A stretch of 64,000 nucleotides of DNA from Streptomyces sp. NRRL B-1140. Lineage in GTDB: Bacteria; Actinomycetota; Actinomycetes; Streptomycetales; Streptomycetaceae. Each line of letters begins with the position of its first letter. The stretch's first letter is position 1. Below are positions 45,159-56,179 of the stretch, one piece after another. The stretch is from NCBI RefSeq assembly GCF_001280065.1, contig NZ_LGEA01000099.1, positions 62,001 to 126,000 on the forward strand, in the 5' to 3' direction. Both the position numbers and the translations under genes were made by a program. A model generated the notes under the pieces. It was not told where the DNA came from. It worked only from the letters and a program-made list of their open reading frames with translations, and ran no database searches.

Positions 45159-47060
45159 CTACGCGGCCTCCCCCACCGCCTCCCCCACCGCCTCGCCGGC
45201 CGGTGCGCCGAACTGGGTGCGGTACAGCTCCGCGTAGCGCTTTCCGGCCGCCAGGAGTTCCTCGTGCGTGCCCCGTTCCAGGATCCGGCCCGCCTCGACG
45301 ACCAGGATCTGGTCGGCCGCGCGGACGGTGGAGAGACGGTGGGCGATCACGACGGCCGTGCGGCCTTCGAGGGCTTCGGCGAGGGCTTCCTGGACGGCGG
45401 CCTCGGAGGTGTTGTCGAGGTGGGCCGTGGCCTCGTCGAGGATGACGACGCGCTGGCGGGCCAGCAGCAGCCGGGCGATGGTCATGCGCTGGCGTTCGCC
45501 GCCGGACAGGCGGTAGCCGCGCTCGCCGACGACCGTGTCGAGTCCGTCGGGCAGGGACCGGACGAGTTCGTCGAGGCGGGCCCGGCGCAGGGCGTCCCAC
45601 AGGTCGCTCTCGGTGGCCTCGGGCCGGGCGAGCAGCAGGTTGGCGCGGACGGTGTCGTGGAAGAGGTGGCCGTCCTGGGTGACCATGCCCAGGGTCTGCC
45701 GCAGCGAACGCGCCGTGAGGTCGCGGACGTCGACGCCGCCGATGCGCACGGCCCCCTCGTCTGCGTCGTACAGGCGCGGCATCAGCTGCGCGATGGTCGA
45801 CTTGCCCGCGCCGGAGGAGCCCACGAGCGCCACGGTCTGGCCGGCTTCGGCGCGGAAGGACAGGCCGTGCAGGACCTCGTCACCGCCTCGGCCGTCCAGG
45901 GAGGCGACCTCCTCCAGGGAGGCCAGGGAGACCTTGTCGGCGGCCGGGTAGCCGAAGCGGACCTGCTCGAACTCGACCGCCACGGGCCCGTCGGGCACCG
46001 GGCGCGCGTCCGGCTTCTCCTCGATGAGGGGCCGCAGGTCGAGCACCTCGAAGACCCGCTCGAAGCTGACCAGGGCGCTCATCACCTCGACGCGCGCCCC
46101 CGCGAGCGCCGTCAGCGGCGCGTACAACCGGGTCAGGAGCAGCGCGAGCGACACGACCGCGCCGGGTTCCAGGGCCCCTCGCAGGGCGAACCAGCCGCCG
46201 AGGCCGTAGACCAGGGCCAGGGCGAGGGCCGAGACGAGGGTGAGCGCGGTGATGAAGGCCGCCTGGGCGGTCGCGGTCCGGATCCCGATGTCGGCGACCC
46301 GGCGGGCTCGTTCGGCGAACTCCCGCGACTCCTCCTCGGGACGTCCGAAGAGCTTGACCAGGGTGGCGCCGGGGGCGGAGAACCGCTCGGTCATACGGGT
46401 TCCCATCGCTGCGTTCAGCGTCGCCGCCTCCCGCTGCATCCGGGCCATGCGGCTGCCCATGCGCCGGGCCGGGACCACGAACACCGGCAGCAGGACCAGC
46501 GCCAGCAGGGTGATCTGCCAGGACAGCGTGAGCATCACCACGAGGGTGAGCAGCAGCGTGACGAGGTTGCCGACCACTCCGGACAGGGTGGTGCTGAACG
46601 CACGCTGGGCGCCGATGACGTCGTTGTTGAGCCGGGAGACGAGGGCGCCCGTACGTGTGCGTGTGAAGAACGCGACCGGCATGCGCTGCACATGGTCGAA
46701 GACGGCCGTGCGCAGATCGAGGATGAGATGCTCACCGAGCGTCGCGGACAGTCTCCGGCCGAGGATGCCCAGGGCCGCCTCCGCCACCGCGATCACCGCG
46801 ATGAGCAGGGCGAGGCGTACGACTCTGTCCTCGTCCCCGTGCGACACGATCGTGTCCACGACCCACCCGGCCAGGACGGGTGTCGCCACGGCCAGCAGGG
46901 CGGTACCCACGCCGAGCAGGACAAAAAGGGCGATGCGGCGCCGGTGCGGGCGGGCGAACACGCCGATGCGGCGCAGGGTGGCCAGGGCGAACGGACGGCG
47001 CTCCTGTTCGGCGTTCATGACGCTGTGCAACTGCGTCCACGCTGTGGTCTCCATACTCAT
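45159..47060 (-). CDS. ABC multidrug exporter, SoxR-controlled
   Basis: A 633-residue complete half-transporter: six membrane helices (about 35-330) and an ATPase domain with VGSSGAGKST, LSGGERQRM, VVILDEATAHLDN and IAHRLST all intact, so it can work as a homodimer. A SoxR box with a 19-base promoter spacer precedes it. Actinobacterial SoxR answers to redox-active metabolites, and S. coelicolor SoxR controls an ABC transporter among few targets, so this is probably its counterpart. The ATG at 47060 falls about eight bases after the -10, implying a leaderless mRNA and settling the start. Confidence 0.9.
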   Translation of the reverse strand: MSMETTAWTQLHSVMNAEQERRPFALATLRRIGVFARPHRRRIALFVLLGVGTALLAVATPVLAGWVVDTIVSHGDEDRVVRLALLIAVIAVAEAALGILGRRLSATLGEHLILDLRTAVFDHVQRMPVAFFTRTRTGALVSRLNNDVIGAQRAFSTTLSGVVGNLVTLLLTLVVMLTLSWQITLLALVLLPVFVVPARRMGSRMARMQREAATLNAAMGTRMTERFSAPGATLVKLFGRPEEESREFAERARRVADIGIRTATAQAAFITALTLVSALALALVYGLGGWFALRGALEPGAVVSLALLLTRLYAPLTALAGARVEVMSALVSFERVFEVLDLRPLIEEKPDARPVPDGPVAVEFEQVRFGYPAADKVSLASLEEVASLDGRGGDEVLHGLSFRAEAGQTVALVGSSGAGKSTIAQLMPRLYDADEGAVRIGGVDVRDLTARSLRQTLGMVTQDGHLFHDTVRANLLLARPEATESDLWDALRRARLDELVRSLPDGLDTVVGERGYRLSGGERQRMTIARLLLARQRVVILDEATAHLDNTSEAAVQEALAEALEGRTAVVIAHRLSTVRAADQILVVEAGRILERGTHEELLAAGKRYAELYRTQFGAPAGEAVGEAVGEAA

Positions 47061-47067
47061 GACGGAG

Positions 47068-47098
47068 ACCGTAGAACCTCAAGCAATCTTGAGGTCAA
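47068..47098 (-). promoter_or_regulatory. SoxR box and promoter of the ABC exporter gene
   Basis: CCTCAAGCAATCTTGAGG (47077-47094) is a perfect 7-4-7 palindrome, extended by one A/T pair, that matches the SoxR box. On the minus strand it lies between -35 TTGACC (47093-47098) and -10 TACGGT (47068-47073). The spacer is 19 bases, the overlong spacing that MerR-family activators correct. Confidence 0.88.
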
Positions 47099-47177
47099 GG
47101 AGCTCGCACCATTCCACGGCATCCCGCACAATCTCCCCCATCCCCCTCTTCCCCGTCCCCTTCACGCAAAGGCCCCG

Positions 47178-48254
47178 ATGACGCTCCCCACCCAGCCGCT
47201 TCCCGCGCGCCATCCCCAGTCCCCGATCCCGCAACCCGCAGTTGGCACGGCCTGGACAGCCTCTGCGGACGTGACTGCGGTACAACTCCCCGAACTCCGG
47301 CCGGGCCGACTCCCCCGTCGCGTCCCGGTCCGCCGTCTGCGGCAGATCCTGTGCCTGCTCCCCCTCCTCCTCGTCACCGTGGTCGCGGTGCGGCACCGGT
47401 CGGTGCTGGCGGAGGGTTTCGCGCACCTGGGCACCGCCGAGTGGCCCTGGCTGCTGGCTGCCGTCGGTGCGACCTGCCTGACCTGGGTCGCGGCCTCCTG
47501 CACCCGGCAGGGGGCGGTCGTCGAACGACTGCCCCGACGACGGCTGCTGGCCACGCAGTTCGCGGCCGGAGCGGCCAACCACCTGCTGCCCACCGGGCTG
47601 GGCGCGAGCGCGGTCAACCTGCGGTTCATGACGGTCTGCGGACTGCCCCTCGCCCGCTCCTCGGCCGCCCTCGGCCTGTATCTGCTCGCCGAGAGCGCCG
47701 GCCGGGTCCTGCTGCTGGGGGCCCTGCTCGTCGCGTTCCCCGACGCGCTGCGGCTCGGCACGCTGGTGCCCGAGACGGCGTTCGGTCCGCTGCTGGCCGG
47801 CGCCGGGGTGGTGCTGGTGATCGCCGCGACCGTGCTCGTCCTCGTACGGCGGCTGCGCTCGGCGCTGGTGTCCTTCCTGCGGACGGCGCTCGGCGAAGCA
47901 CGCTCGGTGCACGCCCGGCCCGCCCGCGTCCTGGCGTTGTGGGGCGGGTCCTTCGCCTTCCCGGCCCTGCAGGCATCGGTCCTGGTGCTGGTGGGGCGGG
48001 CGTTGGGGCTGGACATCCCGGCCGCGCACATGGCGGTGGCCTACCTGGCGGCGACGGTGGCCGTCGCGCTGGTGCCCACGCCGGGCGGGATCGGCTCGGT
48101 GGAGGCGGCGCTGGTCGTGGCACTGGTGGCGGCGGGCGGCCCGGCCGCGGTGGCCACCGCCGTGGTCCTGGCCTTCCGGGTCATCACCGTCTGGCTGCCG
48201 CTGGTGCCGGGCGCGCTCACGCTGGCGGCGCTGGTGCGGCTGAAAGTGATCTGA
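47178..48254 (+). CDS. Flippase-like membrane protein (UPF0104 / LPG synthase TM family)
   Basis: A 358-residue membrane protein with about eight hydrophobic segments after a 60-residue polar N-terminus. Family landmarks are FAAGAANHLLPTGLGASAVNLRFM near residue 135 and AYLAATVAVALVPTPGGIGSVEAAL near 300, the PxPGGxGxxE motif. Relatives are the flippase half of MprF and undecaprenyl- or glycolipid-associated proteins. ATG at 47178 has AAAGG six bases before. Divergent from the SoxR-controlled exporter. Confidence 0.82.
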   Translation: MTLPTQPLPARHPQSPIPQPAVGTAWTASADVTAVQLPELRPGRLPRRVPVRRLRQILCLLPLLLVTVVAVRHRSVLAEGFAHLGTAEWPWLLAAVGATCLTWVAASCTRQGAVVERLPRRRLLATQFAAGAANHLLPTGLGASAVNLRFMTVCGLPLARSSAALGLYLLAESAGRVLLLGALLVAFPDALRLGTLVPETAFGPLLAGAGVVLVIAATVLVLVRRLRSALVSFLRTALGEARSVHARPARVLALWGGSFAFPALQASVLVLVGRALGLDIPAAHMAVAYLAATVAVALVPTPGGIGSVEAALVVALVAAGGPAAVATAVVLAFRVITVWLPLVPGALTLAALVRLKVI

Positions 48255-48494
48255 CCAGGGCGCGACGGGACGTGACGGTGTGTCATGTGAAGGGACTCAC
48301 CCTTCGCTCACCCCCGTCTCCGGTACGGAACCCCGTACGGGATACGGCAGGATGAACGATCGTGCCGACCGCTGGTCAGGGTGGTCGGGCACCTTCGGAC
48401 ATCCCGGAAAACGAGCAGGTGACGACGTGACGAGACTTCACATCCGGCCGCCGGTGGCGGCGTTCGCCGCGGTTCCCCGCCCCGGAGGTGACCG

Positions 48495-49973
48495 GTGAAC
48501 CGGGCGCTCACCGTGGACGATCTGCTGTTCGCCGGCATCGCCCTCGGCTCGGGCCTGCTGGCGGCGTTCGCACTGCGCGTTCTGCTGCGCTGGCTGGGCC
48601 GGCACGCCGACCGCACTCGCTGGAGCGGCGACGACGTGATCGTGCACGCGCTGCGGGCCGTGGTGCCCTGGGCCGCGGTCGTCGGCGGCGTGGCGGGCGC
48701 GGCGGCGGTGCTGCCGCTGACCCGGACGGTTCAGCACACCACCAACCAGGTGCTCACCGTGCTGCTGATCTTCGTCGCGACGGTGTCGGTGGCCCGGGTG
48801 GTGACGGGGCTGGTGCGCACGGTCACCCAGTCCCGCTCCGGGGTCGCCGGATCGGCCACCATCTTCGTCAACATCACCCGGATCCTGGTCCTGGCGATCG
48901 GCTTCCTGGTGGTGCTGCAGACCCTGGGCATCTCCATAGCCCCGCTGCTCACCGCCCTCGGTGTCGGCGGTCTGGCGGTCGCACTGGCGTTGCAGGACAC
49001 CCTCGCCAACCTCTTCGCGGGCATCCACATCCTCGCCTCCAAGACCGTCCAGCCCGGTGACTACATCCGGCTCAGCAGCGGTGAGGAGGGCTACGTCGAG
49101 GACATCAACTGGCGGCAGACGACGATCCGCAACCTGTCCAACAATCTCATCGTGCTCCCCAACGGCCAGCTCGCGCAGGCGAACATGACCAACTTCATGC
49201 GCCCCGAGGAGCAGCTGACCGTCCTCGTGCAGGTCGGGGTGGCCTACGACAGCGATCTGGAGCACGTGGAGCGCGTGACCAACGAGGTCATCGCCGAGAC
49301 GATGACCGAGGTCGACGGCGCCGTGCCGGACCACGAGCCCATCATCAGGTTCCACACCTTCGGCGACTCCCGCATCGGCTTCACCGTCATCCTGGGCGTC
49401 GGCGAGTTCAGCGACCAGTACCGGATCAAGCACGAGTTCATCAAGCGCCTGCACAAGCGCTACCGCGCGGAGGGCATCCGCATCCCCGCCCCGGCGCGCA
49501 CGGTGGCGCTCCAGCAGGGCGGGGCCGTCATCCCGCAGCAGCGGACCGGCGAGATCGAGGCGGGGGGGGTGCGCCGCGCCAGGGGAGGACCCGCTTCCAC
49601 AACGAGCCCTCCGCAACCCCCGGGCGGGGGGCCTAAGAGAGGGGGGGCGGAGCGGTCCCCTCCCGCCTCGATCTCGCCGGTCCGCTGCTGCGGGACGCAG
49701 GAAGCCGGTCAGATCCTGCCCGGAGACCTCCGAGGCGACGGCGATGTAGTCCTCGGTGGAGGCGGTGGAGTCGCGGTACCGCTCCAGGAACGTGCGCTCC
49801 AGGGCCGTGAAGGCCTCCTCGCCGACCTGCTGCCGCAGCGCGTACAGCACGAGCACGCCGCCCACGTAGCGCTGGCTGTCGAACAGGTTGGCCGCGTTGG
49901 GCGCCGCCACCGGCCCGGAGTCGCGACGCCACTGGTCACCCAGGGCGTAGGTGTACTTCATGCGCGCCTCTAG
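48495..49973 (+). CDS. Mechanosensitive ion channel (MscS family) with an abnormal C-terminus
   Basis: A small-conductance mechanosensitive channel: four hydrophobic segments, the last (ILVLAIGFLVVLQTLG then GVGGLAVALALQDTLANLFAG) being the pore helix, then a beta domain with DYIRLSSGEEGYVEDINWR. About 360 residues are channel-like. Beyond residue 355 the frame passes through a 34-bp inverted repeat and then runs antisense to the metallopeptidase gene to TAG at 49971, giving a glycine/proline/histidine tail unlike the family. A one-base change in the G8 run at 49562-49569 would instead stop at TAA 49634. GTG at 48495 follows CCGGAGGTG. Confidence 0.85.
   Translation: MNRALTVDDLLFAGIALGSGLLAAFALRVLLRWLGRHADRTRWSGDDVIVHALRAVVPWAAVVGGVAGAAAVLPLTRTVQHTTNQVLTVLLIFVATVSVARVVTGLVRTVTQSRSGVAGSATIFVNITRILVLAIGFLVVLQTLGISIAPLLTALGVGGLAVALALQDTLANLFAGIHILASKTVQPGDYIRLSSGEEGYVEDINWRQTTIRNLSNNLIVLPNGQLAQANMTNFMRPEEQLTVLVQVGVAYDSDLEHVERVTNEVIAETMTEVDGAVPDHEPIIRFHTFGDSRIGFTVILGVGEFSDQYRIKHEFIKRLHKRYRAEGIRIPAPARTVALQQGGAVIPQQRTGEIEAGGVRRARGGPASTTSPPQPPGGGPKRGGAERSPPASISPVRCCGTQEAGQILPGDLRGDGDVVLGGGGGVAVPLQERALQGREGLLADLLPQRVQHEHAAHVALAVEQVGRVGRRHRPGVATPLVTQGVGVLHARL
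49531..49695. repeat. 34-bp perfect inverted repeat at the 3' ends of two convergent genes
   Basis: Arms 49531-49564 and 49662-49695 are exact reverse complements, separated by 97 bases rich in G runs. The left arm encodes the channel tail PQQRTGEIEAG; the right arm is the same DNA inverted and replaces the expected last 20 or so codons of the metallopeptidase. Confidence 0.9.
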
Positions 49974-51104
49974 CGTGGTCATGCCAAGCGAATCGGTCCA
50001 TCCGCGCTCGTAGCGGTAGAGCAGGCCGTAGAAGTCGGCGTGGCCCTCGTTCAGCCACAGGTCGGCCCAGGTGGCGGGGCTGACGCTGTTGCCGAAGTAG
50101 GAGTGGACCAGCTCGTGCATCATGTGCGAGCCGATCTTGCTCTCCTCCTGGAGGAGGTAGTTCGGCTTGTAGAGCGTGAGGGTCTGGGTCTCCAGGCCCG
50201 TGAAGTCGAAGGCGTTCGAGGCGTCGTTGTTGCAGGGCAGCAGGCCGTACGTCTCGAAGGGGTACGCGCCGAGCCGCTGCTCGACCCACGACACCAGCGC
50301 GGGGGTGAGCGCCAGGGCCGGCTCCAGGGCGGCGGCCCGGGCGACGGGGACGACGTCGCGCAGCGGCAGGCCGTGCGGGCCCTGCCGGTCCTTGATCACA
50401 TAGTCGCCGACGGTGATCTGCACCACCTCGGTGGCGATCGGCGAGCGGGAGCGGTACGTGTACGCGGTCCGGCCGCCGGACAGCTGCTCGGTGCACATCA
50501 GCCGGCCGCTGGCGACGCCCCGCAGCCCGTCGGGGACGGTGAGGCGGAAGGTGAAGTCGGCCTTGTCGGAGGGGTGGTCGTTGCAGGGGAAGACGGTGTG
50601 CGCCACGTCCGGCTGGCAGCACACCGCGAACCCGTCCGGGGTGGCCACCCAGCCGCCGGCGGGCGGCGGGGTCCGGCGGGGATCGGCGCCGTAGGCCACC
50701 ACCACCTTGACCCGGGCCTTCGCCGCGAGCGGACGGGCGGGGGTGATCCGCAGCTTGTCGGCCACCTGCTCGAAAGCGGCGGTACGGCCGCCGACGCGGA
50801 CGGAGCGTATGTCCAGGCCGCGCGCGTCCAGGGAGAAGCGGCTCAGGGCCTGGGTGGTGCGGATGGTCAGGGCCGCGGTGGCCTCGACGAGCTTGGTCGT
50901 GGCGTCGTAGGCGAAGTCGAGGTGGTAGGCGGAGACCCGGTATCCGTCGTTGCCGAGGGCGGGGTAGACGGGGTCACCGAGGGTCTCGGCGCCCGGGGTG
51001 GCTCCGGTGCCGGGGGCCGCCTGGGCCGGGATCCCCGTGGTCAGTGCCGCCGCCGTGCCGAGAAGGGCGGCCGCGGGGGCCGTCACTCTGGTGCGATATC
51101 TCAT
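49695..51104 (-). CDS. Secreted M1 family metallopeptidase, 3' end disrupted
   Basis: An exported aminopeptidase-like zinc enzyme. The signal peptide (MRYRTRVTAPAAALL to AQA) is followed by the M1 beta domain, GLETQT near residue 303 (the variant of GAMEN in this subgroup) and HELVH (330-334) with the third zinc ligand Glu353. Recognisable sequence ends at QDLTGFLR (about residue 470). There the right arm of the inverted repeat begins, and the frame stays open to 48438, wholly antisense to the channel gene. Relatives usually end about 20-25 residues further on. Catalytic parts are intact. ATG at 51104. Confidence 0.8.
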
Positions 51105-51159
51105 GGTCAGCCTTCGCTCATACGGCCGGGTGGTCAGATCCGGCCGTGGCTTGGAGTGA

Positions 51160-53511
<2,352 letters not shown>

Positions 53512-53536
53512 CGCCCCGGGCCCGACGGCCCACCCC

Positions 53537-53574
53537 CTCCGCCCCGGCCGGCGCCACGCCCGGCCGGGGCGGAG
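53537..53574 (+). terminator. Terminator after isocitrate dehydrogenase
   Basis: 15-bp perfect stem: CTCCGCCCCGGCCGG (53537-53551) and CCGGCCGGGGCGGAG (53560-53574), with an 8-base loop. Confidence 0.75.
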
Positions 53575-53658
53575 CCGTGTGCGGCCCCTGTCCCGGTCTC
53601 GTATGGCACGTTGGTTCCTTCGGACACACCATGGGAACCAAGCCCCCGGAGCCGCCTC

Positions 53659-54447
53659 ATGACCGACGCGTCGCACTCCTTCGAGCTGCTGCCCGGGGAC
53701 GGGCAGTCGCCCGTGATCCTCCATGTGCCGCACGCCGCGCGGGAGATACCGGACGCCGTGCGGGCGGGGATCATGCTCGGCGACGAGGAACTGGCGCGGG
53801 AGCTGGACCTCATCACGGACGCGCACACGGACCGGATCGCCGAGGTGGCGGCCGGACTGGCGGGCGTCACACCCTGGCGGTTCGTCAACCGGCTGTCGCG
53901 GCTGGTCGTCGATCCGGAGCGGTTCCCGGACGAGCGGGAGGAGATGCTCGCCGTGGGGATGGGCGCGGTGTACACGCGGACCACGCACGGCGGGGTGCTG
54001 CGGGCCGAGGCCGTCGATGCCGGGCCGCTCGTGGAACGGTACTTCCTGCCCTACGCGCGGGCGATGACCGAGGCCGTGGCGGACCGGCTGGAGACGACCG
54101 GGCGCGCCGTGATCATCGACGTGCACTCGTACCCGAGCCGGAGGCTGCCCTACGAACTGCACGGGGAGGGGCCCCGCCCACCGGTCTGCCTCGGTACCGA
54201 CTCCTTCCACACGCCCCCCGCGCTGCTGGACGCGGCCCGGGAGGCGTTCGGGGAGACCCGGCTCGACACCCCGTTCGGCGGGACGTACGTCCCTCTGGAG
54301 TTCCACGGGAAGCGGCCCGAGGTGAGCGCCCTCATGGTGGAGATCCGGCGGGACAGTTACATGACGGAGCCGGGCGGCCCCGCCGGTCCCGGGCTGGGGC
54401 GGCTCGGCGGGGCGCTGGCCGGGCTGGTGGACGCCGCGTCCCGCTGA
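53659..54447 (+). CDS. N-formylglutamate amidohydrolase family protein
   Basis: A 262-residue HutG-like metal-dependent amidohydrolase: HVPHAAREIP near residue 19, DLITDAHTDRIAEV near 53 and IIDVHSYPSR near 153 supply the conserved His and Asp residues. N-formylglutamate deformylase is the last step of one histidine-degradation route, but no hut gene is adjacent, so the substrate may differ. ATG at 53659 is preferred because GGAG lies seven bases before it. It is isolated between two terminators; a GCCCGCGCGGGC palindrome follows at 54451. Confidence 0.8.
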   Translation: MTDASHSFELLPGDGQSPVILHVPHAAREIPDAVRAGIMLGDEELARELDLITDAHTDRIAEVAAGLAGVTPWRFVNRLSRLVVDPERFPDEREEMLAVGMGAVYTRTTHGGVLRAEAVDAGPLVERYFLPYARAMTEAVADRLETTGRAVIIDVHSYPSRRLPYELHGEGPRPPVCLGTDSFHTPPALLDAAREAFGETRLDTPFGGTYVPLEFHGKRPEVSALMVEIRRDSYMTEPGGPAGPGLGRLGGALAGLVDAASR

Positions 54448-54873
54448 ACCGCCCGCGCGGGCAAGCCGCCTTTCTGCGTGGTGCGTCGAGGCTGGGGGCC
54501 ACCGGCTCGTGCGCACCGGATGCGGCCCACCAGCGCGTGCGCCGCCATCCGCTCGTGCACTCCGACGTCCGGCCGGGGCCGGGGGCGCACGCTCCCTGGA
54601 CGCGCTGCCGTCCGGCGCTCCGTCGAGGGCCGCGGGGCGGACGCGGGGCGCACCGGCCGGGGCGCCGTGGATCCATCCCCGGGGTGAGGAGCGTTCAGCG
54701 GCGGTCGCCACCGGGCATCGTGCAGAGGAACGGCCGCAAATGGTGTTACGCCGTTCGAGTGTTCACATCTACGCTTGATTGCTCTCGCGGTTGCACGTCC
54801 GTATCGATCGGCGCACGAGGTGCCTACGGCCGGACTACGCTCGCGGCGTGACACCGGGGGATGGGGGGAGCAG
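54448..54873. other. Intergenic region without a convincing gene
   Basis: About 425 bases. It starts with a GCCCGCGCGGGC palindrome (54451-54462). A less GC-rich patch at 54725-54785 may hold the antiporter promoter. Open frames here lack ribosome sites. Confidence 0.5.
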
Positions 54874-56124
54874 GTGGACAGGTCCCGACGCGACCGTGGC
54901 CGGCGGCGGAGGCTGCCGGCTGTTCCGGCCGTTCTGCTCGGAGCGCTGGGCGCACTGGCTCTGGGGACGTCGATCGGCCTGGCGGCGGACCCGACACGTC
55001 TCGTCGGCACCACCGGGTACGTGGTCGCCACCGGCCTTCTGCTGGCCGTCGGGCTTTACGGCAGCACGTACGGCATCGATCTCGCCGATCTGCGTCGTGA
55101 CCTGCGGGGCGTGGTGGCGGCCGTCACGCTGGGAGTCGTTCTCAAGGCGGCGATGATCTCGGCCGTGATGGTCTGGGCCTTCGACCGGCCGGAGTACCTG
55201 GTCCTCGGCATCGTCGTCGCGCAGATCGACCCGCTGTCGGTGACCGCGCTCAGCAAGGACGGGCACATGTCACGGCGTGCCCGCTCGCTGCTCACCGCGT
55301 GGGCCTCGTTCGACGACCCGATGACGGTGCTGCTGACCCTGTACGTCGCCGGGTACGCCTACACGGCCGCCGGGCACACGGGCGCGCCCTCGGTGGTGGG
55401 CGGCGGGGCCCGGGGATACGCCCTCGGGCTGGCGCTGAACGCGCTGTTGACGGCCGGCGCCCTTCTGGCGTGGTGGGCGGGCGGCAGGCTGTGGCCGGCC
55501 CGGCGGGCCGGGCGGCCCGCGCGCCCCCGGCGCCCGGCGACGGTGCTCGCCGCCCTCCTGGTCGTGGTCATGCTGGTGCTCGCCGCCGCGAACATGCTCA
55601 TGCTGGCCGTGGCGGTGGCCGGACTGTTCCTGCGGACGGAGCCGTTCGCCCGCCCTCTGACGCGGGCGGTGACCAGTGCCTTCCTGCTCGCCACGGTCCT
55701 GCTGGGCCTGTTCGTCGCCCAAGGGGTGTCGATCACGCCGGGGCTGCTGCTGGGAGGTTCGGCGTTCCTCGCGCAGGCCGTGGTGGCCATGCTGCTGATG
55801 CCGCTCTTCGTCCGCGGCCTGTCCGGGAGGGACCGGATCCTGCTGGGAATCGGACAGCAGAACGGGCTCACGGCCGTGCTGCTCGCCCTCACCCTGGAAC
55901 GCGACTTCCCCAAGACGGTCGGCATCGTCGCCCCGGCCGTGGTGACGGTGAATCTGCTGCACTACGGGGCGCGGATCGCGTTCGGCTGCTGGTCGCGTCA
56001 CCGGGCCGGAAAGCGTCGGCAACCCGCGGCCGGGCAGAAGCGTCTCCCCCGGCATCCGGCGCCCGGTGACGGCACACCGGGCGGGGCACCGGCCGCGGCC
56101 GACGGACTGCGGTCCTCCGCATAG
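54874..56124 (+). CDS. Cation/proton antiporter family membrane protein
   Basis: A membrane protein of about 416 residues with some ten hydrophobic segments. Segments such as VVAQIDPLSVTALSKD and the conserved acidic pair in ASFDDPMTVLL suggest the CPA1/KefB-like sodium/proton exchanger fold. The C-terminal 40 residues are basic and proline-rich and presumably cytoplasmic. The start is uncertain: GTG 54874 follows a GGGGGGAG by three bases, which is close; a start further upstream would add a charged N-terminal leader of up to 33 residues. Confidence 0.72.
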   Translation: MDRSRRDRGRRRRLPAVPAVLLGALGALALGTSIGLAADPTRLVGTTGYVVATGLLLAVGLYGSTYGIDLADLRRDLRGVVAAVTLGVVLKAAMISAVMVWAFDRPEYLVLGIVVAQIDPLSVTALSKDGHMSRRARSLLTAWASFDDPMTVLLTLYVAGYAYTAAGHTGAPSVVGGGARGYALGLALNALLTAGALLAWWAGGRLWPARRAGRPARPRRPATVLAALLVVVMLVLAAANMLMLAVAVAGLFLRTEPFARPLTRAVTSAFLLATVLLGLFVAQGVSITPGLLLGGSAFLAQAVVAMLLMPLFVRGLSGRDRILLGIGQQNGLTAVLLALTLERDFPKTVGIVAPAVVTVNLLHYGARIAFGCWSRHRAGKRRQPAAGQKRLPRHPAPGDGTPGGAPAAADGLRSSA

Positions 56125-56179
56125 CCGAAGGATGTGCGGCGTCCCGAACGGGTCGCGGCCAGGGGAACGGGGAGGCCGG

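Noticed and set aside
44772..47177. Plus-strand frame joined upstream of the flippase-like gene
   Set aside because: It is antisense to a lipoprotein and an ABC exporter with intact motifs; the real start is ATG 47178 with a ribosome site.
48438..49694. Continuation of the metallopeptidase frame across the channel gene
   Set aside because: Not peptidase sequence; it is antisense to conserved MscS coding, and remains open only because stops are rare at this GC content.
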